Positions 42,701 to 52,551 of a stretch of 64,000 bases of DNA are shown in pieces. The first letter of the stretch is position 1. Every line of letters begins with the position of its first letter. The notes below the pieces were generated by a model. That model was not told the DNA's origin. It worked only from the letters and a program-made list of their open reading frames with translations, and did not search any database. The stretch spans positions 13,998,604 to 14,062,603 of the forward strand of contig NC_051105.1 in the NCBI RefSeq assembly GCF_901709675.1, in the 5' to 3' direction. The DNA is from Syngnathus acus. Lineage: Eukaryota > Chordata > Actinopteri > Syngnathiformes > Syngnathidae. Position numbers and translations under genes: made by a program.

Positions 42701-43480
42701 CATTTTCTATTCGGGCTCCAGAGCTTTGGAATGCCCTACCAATGGATATTCGAACAGCTACCTCAGTAGAAACATTTAAGACACGTTTAAAGACACATTT
42801 CTATGATATGGCCTTTAATTAACCTGTAGTGGCCGATTCGGCTGGAGTTTGTTTTTTCGCTCCCTCCACCCCATGCCCCTCCAGCCCCCACCCCTCCCCG
42901 GCTGGGGAGGTGGTTAGGTGACACCCAAGCTGACAGCGGCTGTCTGGATTCTCATGGACCAATCAAGATGAGGGAACTGCAGCGGATTACCCCCTCGAAG
43001 ACACTGCCAGGACAATCGAGGGCACCTTCTGCAGCTCTTTGCTTTGAATTGGACATCCACTTTTTCTTTGATTTTTTTACATTATGTATTTTATGTGCCC
43101 TCTCTGCATCCATTGCAGCCTGGTGATCCTAAAAGGCGGATCCTCCCATCTGTGGTCCCTTCTCAAGGTTTCTCATTTTTTGAGTTTTTCCTTGCCCTCC
43201 ATCACCAAATGATTCCCGAGCGCGGCACCGCTGCTGCTCACTGCTCCCCTCTCCCCCAGGGGATGGATTAAAATCACACGGGGATGGGTTAAATGCAGAG
43301 GACAAATTTCACCACACCCAGATGTGTGTGTGACGATCAATGGGACTTTAACTTTAACTTAACTCTTGGGAGCTTAAGATGAGGGGATGCTTTGAGAATA
43401 ATTGTCAATTTGTTTTGTATATGTGAAGCCCTTTGAGACTGCTTGTGATTTAGGGCTATATAAATAAACTTGACTGGTTT
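42701..43480 (+). mobile_element. L2-like LINE 3' end with SINE insertion
   Basis: cattttctattcgggctcca, then tggaatgccctaccaatgga and a 3' UTR ending gggctatataaataaacttg match 37686-38270. It begins exactly at the right edge of the hAT element. A SINE interrupts it at 43203-43357. Confidence 0.82.
43203..43357 (+). repeat. tRNA-derived SINE, 3' half
   Basis: From tcaccaaatgattcccgag to gacgatcaatgggactttaa. It interrupts the LINE 3' UTR between ttgccctcc and cttgggagc. Confidence 0.78.
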
Positions 43481-44198
43481 CCGTTAGAACTGCAAGGTCA
43501 CACAATATCACAGAGACATGGCAGAGTCACCCCTTTGTAGGTGGACGGCCAAGAGTACAAAAGTAGGAATCCTGGATGATGGGAGTTAGACATTTCTCCG
43601 CAATCTTGCAGAAAAAGCTCCATGGCCGTGTCTCAGTCTTTGTAACATACTACATTAAATAGTAAAACTTAGAATGCAGCCTCCTGGTAATTATGGGGGC
43701 ATTTTTGGGGGCATGGCGAGCATTACAGCTGACACATCATGGTTATAAATCCTTCCGTTTTACATTTTACTCATTCAGTTGTGGTCCAAATAAAATGGAA
43801 CAGGCCTCTCTTTTACCCCTGTTCTGAGGAGCAGCTCAGAGCAAGCCGTTTTGGTGCGGTCTCATTAAATGCAAATTATATACTTAACACTCCGCTCCCT
43901 CCAGGTCGGAAGATGTGTGCCTCCCTTTCCTGTAGGACATATTTGTTTGCTGAAGTACAGTTTACTTGCGACACAGACACATTTTGATTGATTAAAAGAT
44001 GTCAACAGCAGAAGACTTGTCCATCCAACCATACATAACAAAAAATCCCCTCACAATATCTATGAACACGTCTTGTAAACAAGCACTGCAGTCAAGTTAA
44101 GTAAGCTAATGCTAGCAGGAAGCTAACAAATGCCTTTAGCATATTATTGTGCTCCCCAAGAACAAAACAGTATCTTCGATGCAATTCATCTGATGCAA
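43481..44198. other. Unassigned stretch
   Basis: No transposon termini, tRNA-like boxes or coding motifs were recognised. Confidence 0.4.
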
Positions 44199-45190
44199 CT
44201 ACCATATTTTCTACAAGTCGCTCCGGAGTATAAGTCGCTCCACCCATAAAATGCATAATAAAGAAAAAGACATACATATAAGTCACACCGGAGTTTAAGT
44301 CCCATTTTTGGGGGCAATTAATTTGATAAAATCCAACACCAAGAACAGACATGTCATCTTGAAAGGCAATTTAAAATAAAAATAGAATAGGCAACAACAG
44401 GTACTGTATGCTAATGTTACATCAACACATAAACAAGGAACTGAGAATGTGTCTGAGTTATTAAGAGTTATTCAAATAACCATAGCATAAATAACATGCG
44501 AACAAGTTTATCGAACCATCCGCGTCACTCCATCCATCCATCCATTTTCTGAACCGCTTAGTCCCCACGGGGGTCGCGGGAGTGCTGGAGCCTATCCCAG
44601 CGGTCATCGGGCAGTAGGCGGGGGACACCCTGAACCGGTTGCCAGCCGATCGCAGGGCACACAGAGACAAACAACCATTTGCACTCGCACTCACACCTAG
44701 GGACAATTTGGAGACTTCAATCGGCCTACCAAGCATGTTTTTGGGATGTTGGAGGAAACCGGAGTGCCCGGAGAAAACCCACGCGGGCGCGGGGAGAACA
44801 TGCAAACTCCGCACAGGGAGGGCCGGAGGTGGAATCGAACCCGCACCCTCCTAACTGTGAGGCGGACGTGCTACCCAGTGTGCCACCGAGCCGCCATCCG
44901 CGTCACTCCAAATCATTAAATCCAACGTGATCTTCATCCTTGGTATCACAACTCTGCAAACCCCATAAGTAAAAGATGCAGCGCTTCCTCTTCTACGTGG
45001 CTTACGTCAGACTCATCGTCAGTTGCAGTTCCAATTATTCCACAGGCCTAGAGCGCCCTCATGCGCTTTAGTGTGAAAATAACATGTGAAATGGTATATG
45101 TGTTAATAATTTCACACATAAGTCGCTCCTGAGTGTAAGTCGCATGAAAAACTATGAAACTATGAACCATACTAAACTATGAAAAAACCT
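44199..45190. mobile_element. pogo/mariner-type non-autonomous element with a SINE inside
   Basis: The left end accatattttctacaagtcg has gtataagtcgc motifs; the right end has cataagtcgctcctgagtgt and catgaaaaactatgaaac. These are decayed versions of the CCGTAATTTTCGGACTATAAGTCGC termini. A full antisense SINE occupies 44524-44893. The interior is shared with 36118-36359. Confidence 0.6.
44524..44893 (-). repeat. tRNA-derived SINE (GGATGG-tailed), antisense full copy
   Basis: Very close to the copy at 35752-36117, with the same A and B boxes at the right end (ggcacactgggt; gggttcgattcc) and an atccatccatccattttctg tail at the left. Confidence 0.9.
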
Positions 45191-45901
45191 GATTTATAGT
45201 TTATCGTAAAACATGGTGCTCATAATACATCCAAAAGAAGTGAAAACATAGGGCGCACAGCGCTAAAATCAGCAGAAAGACTGATGCTAATGCTATAGAA
45301 ATGAAGGCATAACAGACACGTAATAATATGAAAGTGAAATAGTTTATTTTTGTGTCATCTCGAGCTTACCGCTACTATGTCCGTCGTTTCAATAGATCAA
45401 AGGAGCTTGAATCCTCAATGAAAATTCTTCTCTATACTGACGAGATTTCTAAAACACTTTGCCCACAGATGTGGGAATTTCGTCATGAAAACTGAAATTT
45501 AACCAGGCACTTCTTTGAGGTTCTGATGTTGGGGATGGTGTAATCAGTTGTGTGAATTAATGCATCAAAAAACGGAACATTTTGATCTCTCCACTTCAAC
45601 ATCCTTGAGATGTTTGGACTACAAAAGTCTCTCTGTGTAATAAAGATGGCGGATTTGCAAAACATAATAGATAAAAATTCGCCACAGAAAATGGATAAAA
45701 TTGAACGGAGTATATAGTATCCCACAGATTATGAAAGTATCACTGCAGCACCTGGAGGGATTAGATTACTTTTCTACAATCCTGGAGACTCCAAGTGCAC
45801 AATTAAATGTATTTAAAAGCTAAAAAAAAGTGAATTTTCTATGTCTATAAAGAACTGGGAAAATGTAACACACAACAAAGAAACTCATCAGAAAAAGATA
45901 C
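45191..45901. other. Unassigned stretch
   Basis: AT-rich, with no recognised element or coding motif. Confidence 0.4.
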
Positions 45902-45909
45902 GTATGCAC

Positions 45910-46676
45910 TAGGGGTGTAACGATTCATCGATACACATCGATTAATCGATATAATGCTCTACGATTTATTGGCATCGATGCTAAACGTAAACATCGATTT
46001 ATATCGCCGTGTTCGACCTCGGACATTAGACGCGACTTTATTTTGAAATCCAGTTCATTGTTGCTTGCTTCCTCTTTCCGGGAGCAGTACGCGGCGTGTT
46101 GTGAACAGAGCAGGCACGTGAAAGGGGAGCCGACAACTACGCGGCTCCTGGGCTGGTGCTATGGCTAGTGTCCAAGAAGACGAGGAAATTCGCTCCCCTT
46201 TGGGCTTCAAGTCATTCGTTTGGAAGCACTTTGGATTCCAAAGAAAAGATGGCTCAACGGACAATTAAAATTATTGTAAATAAATAGTTCAGTAATGCAC
46301 TTTAAAGTTAATGGTATTACAAAAAAAGAAAGAATATTCATTTTTCTTTACTTATATGAGAAAAAATATAGGAATTTGATAAAGTTCAGTGTTAAAATAA
46401 GCACTTTGTATACTACAATACTCTTGTAATTTCCTAAATAAAGAGTTTGCAGTACCTTGTTGATTTTGCGCATGAATTGTTATAAATCAGGATATTGTTC
46501 TATATTTTTCATTTAAAAAAAATAAATAAAAATAAAAATATCGATCGTGGAGCACTATATCGTGATGTATCGTGAATGAATCACAGCAGGCTTTAAGATA
46601 TCGGCAAATATCGTATCGTGATTCTTTGTATCGATATGATATCGTATCGTGACAAAACCCGCGATTTACACCCCTA
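45910..46676. mobile_element. 767-bp hAT MITE (TAGGGGTGTAAC family), intact copy
   Basis: Begins taggggtgtaacgattcatc and ends cgcgatttacaccccta, with an 8-bp duplication gtatgcac at 45902-45909 and 46677-46684. Subterminal atcgat/tatcg repeats are dense at both ends. No ORF of note. It is the empty-site reference for the copy at 49204-56128. Confidence 0.95.
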
Positions 46677-46722
46677 GTATGCACGCACACACAAAGTATT
46701 GAAACAAAAAGATTGTCACATG

Positions 46723-46968
46723 CAATGTTCCCTCTAAACTGCGCGCGTGCGCAATCGCGCACTGCCCGCACGTTCTCAGCGCACAAGAAATCTATCCAGC
46801 GCATAAACATCCCCCCCCCCCCCGAAGCGAAATGAACACGCAGCGTTGGACGTCCCATTAGCACCCCCCACCCCCCCGAAGCGACCTGATGTTGCTCACT
46901 GTAGTCCTCAGTTTGCTCAGGGAGCTTGTGTCTATGCCCAGATACATGAAAAATTAGAGGGAACATTG
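46723..46968. mobile_element. 246-bp hAT MITE (CAATGTTCCCTCTAA family)
   Basis: Terminal repeats caatgttccctctaa and ttagagggaacattg with the 8-bp duplication gtcacatg at 46715-46722 and 46969-46976. The interior has CG-rich and poly-C tracts. Confidence 0.93.
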
Positions 46969-46976
46969 GTCACATG

Positions 46977-47463
46977 TCCTGGCAACATTTCCAAAGCACA
47001 TCATAATGTTTATGCAGAGTTACTTTTGTCTTTGTGTCTATTCTTGTCAGGGTTGCTCCTTTTTTTTTATTTTGGTGACCCCATGTCCTGTGGCTCCAAT
47101 TGTCAAATGCTGCAGTTTTAGGCTGGGTGGGGTGGTTTCTGGAGTGCACTCACCTACAGCTGATCAGCAATTAACTCCTGAGTAAAATGCTGCATTCGAG
47201 GAAATTGAGAAGAACTCCTGAGTATAATGTTGCATTCGAGGAAAGTTTGACTTTTCTGATTAGAAAAATGCACAAGAACGCCCCTTTGAATTGGCAGGTC
47301 CAAGTCAGAAATAAAAAGGATACCGAATTCACTGACGGACTGCAGCGAAGGCATGTTAACCTTGTTTTCTGGATTGCTTTCTATGCGTACTTGAGCTTAA
47401 AGTATTTTTTTTAGGTGGTCCTTATAAAGTGTTTGCAAAAACACTGTTTTAATCTATGTAGTG
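46977..47463. other. Unassigned stretch with a 32-bp direct repeat
   Basis: aactcctgagtaaaatgctg followed by cattcgagg at 47172 is repeated with two changes at 47214. No gene is seen. Confidence 0.45.
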
Positions 47464-47468
47464 ATGAC

Positions 47469-48067
47469 TGTTGGGAAAATATACTTTTTATATTATCATT
47501 AGATTCTATATATCTACGTATGTGTGCAAGATCTTCCACAGTATGTGACAGTTCGACCTCGTGATCATGACTTGGGAGCGTGTGGCTGGCTAAGGAGCAC
47601 ATGACTGGAGTCATGAGTCGCGCTATACAATAAACTCCTTAGTTAACTAGTCATGACCAGATCATGAGTTTATTATGAGATGGCTGTAGCAGACAAACGT
47701 CTTATTTAGGTAAAAGTCATGAGTACGCTACGAGACGTATGCATCCCATGTCCACTAAGACTACGTCTTTGTTAAGCTAAAGTCACAAGACGACCATACT
47801 GCTCTTTTTAATAATAGCATCCCTGTTGTTCTGAAGTCATGAGATGTAATCACGAGATGTCCTTGCTGTTTGAGAGACTATGCATTTATGTAAACTCCCC
47901 CCATTGTTGTTCCTCACTAAAAGGCACGACCAAACTGGAGGAAGGGCGCGAATCTAAGCCACACTTGCTGTGTGTCTGGTTTATGCCCTTCTGCAGAAGT
48001 CGTTTGCCATCGAAGACATCTCCTGCCTCCGTGAGATTCTTTTCAGATAAATGTTGTGAACCCAACA
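47469..48067 (+). mobile_element. Solo LTR of the endogenous retrovirus family
   Basis: It begins TGTTGGGAAAA and ends GAACCCAACA and is closely related along its length to the retroviral 5' LTR at 48278-48856. The 5-bp duplication atgac flanks it at 47464-47468 and 48068-48072, so it arose from an independent provirus that recombined to a solo LTR. The poly(A) region reads cactaaaaggcacgacc, a damaged AATAAA. Confidence 0.92.
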
Positions 48068-48277
48068 ATGACAAACACAAAAGAACTCGATTTGTAGTTT
48101 GATGTTTTATCCCAGTTTTGGATGAAGAAGTCTTTCCAGTGTATTTAATAAAAATATATCGTTGGTGGAAAATATATTGAAACACTATATTTGCGACAAA
48201 TCAAAGTGTAATTGAAAAACCATGTATTTCTTTTTAAAGTCTGTCGTGTTATTTCCTCTAACGCAGGGGTCACCAAC

Positions 48278-48856
48278 TGTTGGGAAAAATATACTTTTTA
48301 TCATTGGATTCTATGTATCTACTTATGTGTGCAAGATCTTCTACAGGATGTGACATTTTGACCTCGTGATGTTGACTTGGGAGCAGATGGCTGGCTAAGG
48401 AGCTCATGTTTGGAGTCACCAGCCGCGCTATACAATAAGCCCCATTTCTATTACTCATAAACAGGACATGAGGTTGTCATGCGATAGCTGAAGCAGACAA
48501 AGGTCCTATTTAAGTGGAGGTCATGAGAACGCCACAGGAGTATCCGTCCCATAGGCATTAAGACTACGTCTTTCTCCTAGCTAAAGTCATGAGCCGACCA
48601 TACCGCTTCTGTCCGAGATAGTATCTTGTTGTGCTGTGGAATGTCCTTCCTGTCTAAAGAAGCTATGCATTCATGTAGACTTGCCCCATTGTTTGTTCCT
48701 CAATAAAAGGCACGACCAAACTGAAGGAAGGGCGCAGATCTCAGCCACACTTGCTGTGTGAGTCTGGATTGTGCCCATCTGCAGATGATCGCTTGCCATC
48801 GAAGACGTATCCTGCCTCTGTGAGATTCTTTTCAGATAAATGTTGTGAACCCAACA
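48278..48856 (+). repeat. Retroviral 5' LTR
   Basis: 579 bp, TGTTGGG...CCCAACA, with inverted ends. A promoter-like TATA-type box is not obvious; poly(A) signal AATAAA occurs within caataaaaggcacgacc near 48703. It is followed directly by the primer-binding site. The outer partner 3' LTR is not in the window, so age cannot be estimated from LTR divergence here. Confidence 0.92.
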
Positions 48857-48860
48857 TTTT

Positions 48861-48878
48861 TGGGGGCTCGTCCGGGAT
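48861..48878 (+). promoter_or_regulatory. tRNA-Pro primer-binding site
   Basis: tgggggctcgtccgggat, 18 nt, is complementary to the 3' end of tRNA-Pro, as in murine gammaretroviruses. It lies four bases after the LTR end. Confidence 0.93.
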
Positions 48879-49203
48879 TCCTGAAAATCTGCTCGCTGAT
48901 CCGAGGAGTGTTGAAGACGCCGAATCCGTGCACGGCAGGAGTCAAAGGATGCCTGAAGGAAAGCCCTGGGGAGCGACGTTCATCCACCAGGCCGGCCCAG
49001 TTCAGCACCTCTCGGCGGCGACGATTGACGGAATCTTCAAGAGAAATCTTTCACAGACTCGGTGAGACCTCTTCGTTGGCTGCGTGGTTGGGGTATTTTA
49101 GTCCCCAGAAAAAAGGGTACCCGGGTAAGGACGGCCGAGTCCTTGTTGTGAATTCCAAGTAATAGGAATTCGGTCTACAGATGGAACTTGTAGACGTAAA
49201 TAC
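48879..49203 (+). other. Retroviral leader, first part
   Basis: Untranslated leader between the primer-binding site and gag, cut by the hAT MITE at 49204 (duplication gtaaatac at 49196-49203 and 56129-56136). It resumes at 56137. No packaging structure could be assigned by eye. Confidence 0.6.
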
Positions 49204-49650
49204 TAGGGGTGTAACGATTCATCGATACACATCGATTAATCGATATAATGCTCTACGATTTATTGGCATCGATGCTAAACGTAAACATCGATTTATATCG
49301 CCGTGTTTGACCTCGGACATTAGACGCGACTTTATTTTGAAATCCAGTTCATTGTTGCTTGCTTCCTCTTTCCGGGAGCAGTACGCGGCGTGCTGTGTTG
49401 TGAGCAGAGCAGGCACGTGAAAGGGGAGCCGACAACTACGCGGCTCCTGGGCTGGTGCTATGGCTAGTGTCCAAGAAGACGAGGAAATTCGCTCCCCTTT
49501 GGGCTTCAAGTCATTCGTTTGGAAGCACTTTGGATTCCAAAGAAAAGATGGCTCAACGGACAATTAAAATTATTGTAAATAAATAGTTCAGTAATGCACT
49601 TTTACGGAAGAGGATTAGGGCCAGTGAAGAAGAAAAAAACGAGGGGTGAC

Positions 49651-49815
49651 AGAATTCTGACTTTGACAGAATTCTGACTTTAAAGTCAGAATTCTGACTT
49701 TATTCTCAGAATTCTGACTTTAAAGTCGGAATTCTGACTTTATTCTCAGAATTCCGACTTTAATTCTGAGAATAAAGTCAGAATTCTGACTTTAAAGTCA
49801 GAATTCTGACTTTAT
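49651..49815. repeat. Left subterminal palindromic array
   Basis: Tandem and inverted runs of aaagtcagaattctgacttt and ttctgagaataaag. GAATTC centres make each unit palindromic. Likely recognition sites for the element's transposase (inference). Confidence 0.9.
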
Positions 49816-49872
49816 GGCGTGGCGTGGCGGAGGGAGAGTCAGTGTGGTGTGGTTTTGACCAGAGAGGACATT

Positions 49873-49947
49873 ATGTCGTCAACGAGTGACTTTTTGCGTG
49901 CCAGAGGATTGCCGGAGGACATCATTTCACACTTGGAGGAGCAGGGG
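49873..49947 (+). CDS. First exon in the left inverted repeat (putative exon 1 of the transposase gene)
   Basis: ATG at 49873 opens MSSTSDFLRARGLPEDIISH and 5 more codons, ending at a consensus donor GG|GTGAGT at 49948. An identical exon sits in the other repeat at 55320-55246 (-) and there joins in frame to a SAM-like continuation. On this side the only good acceptor (ttgttgtgcag at 50519-50529) would give two codons and then TGA at about 50536, before ATG 50541. So exon 1 here may act as a short upstream reading frame, or the join is mutated. Assignment to the transposase transcript is inferred from position. Confidence 0.6.
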
Positions 49948-50540
49948 GTGAGTAAATAAAGCATTGTGTTCATTTTGGTGACTGTTGCGTATATAACTGG
50001 CTCCGTGTAGCATGTAGCTCCGTTGCTAATTGATAGCTCTTGACGGGACGCGCCGCATTTACACGTAAAGAAGCATTATGCGTATTTTTGTTCATTCAGT
50101 AGTCAGTTTCATTAAACCGATGACGTAATGCACGATTATAAATATATATACACGTCACGGCAACGTCACAAAGCGTCGGTAAAACACCGCGACACGCGGC
50201 ATAAACTATGCCTTGCTGATTGTGACCGGCTGCAATATCATTGCACCTTAAATTTAACTCAATACACTGATCACACTGTTGTTTAAGAGTGTTGATTCTA
50301 CGTGCCACAATTCAAGGTTACATCATTTGAAGTATAATCATGCACACACGCACGTCTTTATTTACTCACTGGATGAGACTTGTTTAGTGATGTTACACCT
50401 GACATCGTACCAGGAGTATTAGTATTAAAAACAACTTTATACAATAAGCATACTGTCATAAAGTCATGTTTTCAAAATGCCCACTGTTTTGTTTGACAAA
50501 TTGTAATTGTTTTTACTTTGTTGTGCAGATAAAGTGACTG

Positions 50541-51404
50541 ATGGAGGGTGCAACTCAACCAGTGCCTGAAAAGCCGGATTTGGATGACTTAATCAAGCTA
50601 TGCTTTAGACTTGCATTCAGCAACAAGGAAATACTTGCAGTTTTAGCACATAATGCTCAGACTATTATAAGTATTCGGACTCTGAAGAGAACTTGTAAAA
50701 GACTTGGTCTGTTCCGAAGAAAGAATCAGTCGGACCTGGGAGATGTGTTGGCTTTTGTCCAGCATGAAATCCTGACTTGTGGCCAGATGCAAGGTTATCG
50801 CTGGCTTCATCTACGTGCGATTCAAAAAGGATTTGTTGTCTCACAAGATACAATAAGACAAATTATAAAATTGGTTGACCCGGTCGGCGTGGAATTAAGA
50901 AGAGCACGACGCCTTAGAAGACGCCAGTACAGCTGCAGAGGCCCAAATGCTCTTTGGCACATGGATGGCTATGATAAATTAAAACCCTATGGGATTTGCA
51001 TCCATGGTTGTATTGATGAGTTTAGCCGGTATGTGTTATGGGCAGAGGCCTATACCACAAACAATGATCCCAAGGTGATTGCAAGTTATTTTATCAAAAC
51101 AGTTTCGCGCATTGGTGGATGTCCAGAGAGGATCCGTGCAGACAGGGGCACAGAAAATGGTTGTGTTGAACAGATGCAATTGTGTTTGCGACAAAACCAC
51201 TCTGACAATTTTGCTGGGGAGAAAAGTTTTCTTTACGGGAGAAGTACTGCCAATCAGCGCATTGAAGGGTGGTGGTCCATCCTTCGCAAACAGAGCGCAC
51301 AGTTCTGGATTAATTTATTTCAAACTCTTCAGGAGGATGGTCACTACACAGGAGATTTTCTGGATAAAAGTCTTATCCAGTTCTGCTTTCTTAATCTTGT
51401 GCAG
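50541..51404 (+). CDS. IS3EU-like transposase, main exon
   Basis: 288 codons from ATG 50541 to the donor at 51405 (cag|gtaaaa), phase 0. An N-terminal helix-turn-helix region is visible (SNKEILAVLAHN, ISIRTLKRTCKRLGL, VSQDTIRQIIKLVDP; residues about 25-115). A basic patch RRARRLRRR lies at 120-128. The RNase-H-fold integrase core has D142 in LWHMDGYDKL, then CIDEFSRYVLWAEAY, D201 in IRADRGTENG and E242 in STANQRIEGWW, giving DD(40)E spacing. The frame is open throughout and looks undamaged. It should catalyse cut-and-paste integration of this element with a 6-bp stagger. The start is the first ATG after an in-frame TGA. Confidence 0.88.
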
Positions 51405-51511
51405 GTAAAATATTTTGTCTCTCCCATCATGTTTTTGAAGTTGAAATGAATAAATTGAGTAGTAAAAAATAACAATGTACTTAAATACTTAACTATGCTG
51501 CTCTTGTGCAG

Positions 51512-51838
51512 GATGAGCTGGATGAAGTTGTGAACACATGGAACTCGCACAAAATAAGACCAAGGTCGAACGGTGATACAGCTTCAGGCCGGCCAGTCGT
51601 CATGTATTCATTCCCTGCCATGCACAGTGCCGAGGATCGACTGAAACCCACTGGAATGCAAGATATCACTGCGTGTATGGAAGAGTGCACTCCAAAATGC
51701 CAGTTTCCTTGCGATGAAACTGTATTTGAACTGTGTTGTCTGCTAATGGAGGAAAATGAATGGCACGCTCCATCAGATCCATTGCATGCAAGTGACTTGT
51801 ATCTTATGTTGAGAGAGGAATTACTGAAGATTGTTTGA
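51512..51838 (+). CDS. IS3EU-like transposase, last exon
   Basis: The acceptor cttgtgcag at 51503-51511 follows a 107-nt intron. The exon joins in phase 0 and encodes DELDEVVNTWNSHKIRP, then GRPVVMYSFPAMHSA and a C-terminus rich in cysteine (CMEECTPKCQFPC), ending at TGA 51836-51838. The WN-H-IR motif after the catalytic Glu is the same position as in retroviral-type integrases. The total protein from ATG 50541 would be 396 residues. Confidence 0.85.
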   Translation, partial: DELDEVVNTWNSHKIRPRSNGDTASGRPVVMYSFPAMHSAEDRLKPTGMQDITACMEECTPKCQFPCDETVFELCCLLMEENEWHAPSDPLHASDLYLMLREELLKIV

Positions 51839-52551
51839 CAAGCGTATTGATGTAATACATATAAACTCCTCAGAAAATAATTTAATCAGTAGTCTGTATA
51901 CTCAGTTACTATGTTTTTTTAGTCTTACAATGCCTTCTTGACCTTTAAATATTCCTTAATGACCCAAATTTTCCAGAATAATTCATTGCAAAATTGAATT
52001 TTTTTTAACTATGCTTACCTGATCTATGGTTATTCTTTTCCATTTGTGACTAACAAAAACAAAGATGTTACATTTTGCTTGAAATGTCCTGAACTTGACT
52101 GCTTAAATATGTATTAAGTATTAATGTATTACTTGTATATTAGAAATTGTGTCTTTTCATAGAAGGCATCTGTACAACATAATACTTTATTTTTATATAC
52201 CAACATTCAGGTGCAGTCAGGAAATACATAGTGGATGAAGAGTGAGTTTATTGAATGCAATAAAATATTACTACTCTTCATTACAGAAGCATTCACTTAA
52301 TACTATGTAGCTGCTGAAAACAACCATCCAATGGTTATGCATAACATCTTGGGTCATTTTAATAAAGCCCTAGAACTTTTATATAACTGGAACATAATGC
52401 CAAATGCAAGCTGTTTCTATAAAATTCTAAAAACAGTGAAGGAACGAATACAAAGTTTGTTTCTATTTGACCAATAAGAACAGTGAACAAAATATGTTGT
52501 GTTGATGCAACTTACAACGGATAATTAACGGAGTTATGGTTATTGACAGAA
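51839..52551. other. Region between the two convergent transposon genes
   Basis: AT-rich 3' UTR sequence of both genes, with poly(A) signals on each strand around 52186-52264. No further coding sequence was recognised. Confidence 0.6.
52186..52264. terminator. Convergent poly(A) signals
   Basis: AATAAA on + at 52259-52264 for the transposase transcript. AATAAA on - at 52247-52252 and at 52186-52191 for the SAM/HECT transcript. If used, the two mRNAs would overlap tail to tail by a few tens of bases. Confidence 0.5.

Larger units (their letters stand above)
49603..50222 (+). repeat. Left long terminal inverted repeat of the IS3EU-like element
   Basis: A 50-bp terminal block, the repeat array (49651-49815), then about 400 bp that includes the shared first exon and donor, ending near cgtcggtaaaac. 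Its complement is at 54985-55690 with only a few substitutions outside the arrays, indicating recent origin or homogenisation. Confidence 0.9.

Noticed and set aside
47464-48856. The two neighbouring LTRs as the pair of one provirus
   Set aside because: The upstream LTR has its own 5-bp duplication on both sides and the primer-binding site follows only the second.
49651-49815. CRISPR-like array
   Set aside because: The repeats have no unique spacers, are palindromic, and lie in a eukaryotic transposon terminus.
50541-51838. Retroviral or Ginger-type integrase
   Set aside because: No H2C2 zinc finger is seen, the enzyme is in an inverted-repeat element separate from the retrovirus, and the duplication is 6 bp; IS3EU-like fits better.
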